The notes beneath the pieces were generated by a model. That model was not told the DNA's origin and made no database searches. It saw only the letters and a program-made list of their open reading frames with translations. A program made the translations under genes and the position numbers. From contig DCTX01000079.1 of the NCBI GenBank assembly GCA_002329325.1, positions 1-6,681 of the forward strand: a stretch of 6,681 bases of DNA, written 5' to 3'. Below, piece after piece: positions 6,384 to 6,681 of this stretch. Source of the DNA: Anaerolineales bacterium UBA1429 (GTDB lineage: Bacteria > Chloroflexota > Anaerolineae > UBA1429). Each line of letters starts with the position of its first letter. Position 1 is the first letter of the stretch.

Positions 6384-6681
6384 GTGCAGACTTTAAAGCG
6401 AACGGTGCTGATTTTTCTTGCAATCGCGGCTGTCGCTGCGGCCGGATTGTTTTTTGCTCCCGGATTTTTAGCTTATTCGACAAACTACACAAAAGTGGAT
6501 GCCGTCGTGATATTACTGGGGCCCGTCTTTAGTGATCGTGAAAAGCATGCGCTGGATTTGATTGAAAAGGGGATGGCGGATTATCTCATTATTCCGGCTT
6601 ATCATAAAACATTGCGTCTGGATCAGAAGATATTAAAACCCGTTCCGGACAATCCGGACAAAAAAGATATCAACTCAAAAA
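6384..6681 (+). CDS. DUF218 / YdcF-SanA-like membrane-anchored protein, N-terminal part (3'-truncated by window edge)
   Basis: An open frame of 99 codons runs off the window. It starts at a GTG with an excellent ribosome site: AAGGA at 6372-6376, 7 nt upstream. Basic residues K5 and R6 precede a hydrophobic stretch (about 8-30), which suggests an inner-membrane anchor or uncleaved signal with the rest in the periplasm. The following segment VDAVVILLGP (38-47), R52 and the G63-MADYLII stretch (63-70) resemble the first strand-helix-strand of the DUF218 fold found in SanA, ElyC and YdcF. In that family aDaIVVLGG, an Arg and G-x-A-x-x-I recur. Those relatives are linked to envelope integrity, but the exact activity here is unknown. 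The second Gly of the usual GG is replaced (LLGPV). The gene is divergent from the kinase operon. Identification rests on a short stretch and is moderate. Confidence 0.6.
   Translation, partial: MQTLKRTVLIFLAIAAVAAAGLFFAPGFLAYSTNYTKVDAVVILLGPVFSDREKHALDLIEKGMADYLIIPAYHKTLRLDQKILKPVPDNPDKKDINSK

Overview
The window looks like part of a Gram-negative chromosome of moderate GC content. The best guess is a Desulfobacterota (deltaproteobacterial) lineage. This is inferred from gene style only: a PAS-type soluble kinase paired with an NtrC-type sigma-54 activator, a GspE/PilB-like protein carrying a GAF domain, and a near-consensus sigma-54 promoter. No rRNA, tRNA, CRISPR array or insertion sequence was seen.

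Layout from left to right. (1) Positions 2-997 (+) hold the C-terminal part of the mismatch-repair ATPase MutS; its N-terminus lies outside the window. (2) Converging on it after only 13 bp, 1011-3671 (-) encodes an 886-residue GAF / GspE-N-terminal / GspE-ATPase-fold fusion. Its nucleotide-binding motifs are badly degraded, with the Walker A Lys replaced by Met and the Walker B Glu by Arg. (3) The 188-bp gap 3672-3859 holds a sigma-54 type -24/-12 promoter for that gene, an AT-rich stretch, and a probable terminator for the operon to the right. (4) 3860-5212 (-) encodes an NtrC-family response regulator and 5209-6276 (-) its PAS histidine kinase. The two overlap by 4 bp and form one operon. 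(5) 6277-6383 is a divergent promoter region with overlapping promoters and a perfect 11-bp-arm palindrome. (6) From 6384 (+) a membrane-anchored DUF218/YdcF/SanA-like gene begins and runs off the end.

Working model (inference): the kinase senses a cytoplasmic signal through PAS and phosphorylates the regulator. The regulator then activates sigma-54 polymerase at the promoter just downstream of its own gene, driving the GAF-GspE fusion. That fusion keeps the secretion/pilus ATPase fold but probably cannot hydrolyse ATP normally. It may therefore be a regulatory or scaffold pseudo-ATPase of a type IV pilus or type II secretion machine. It is the most unusual item in the window.
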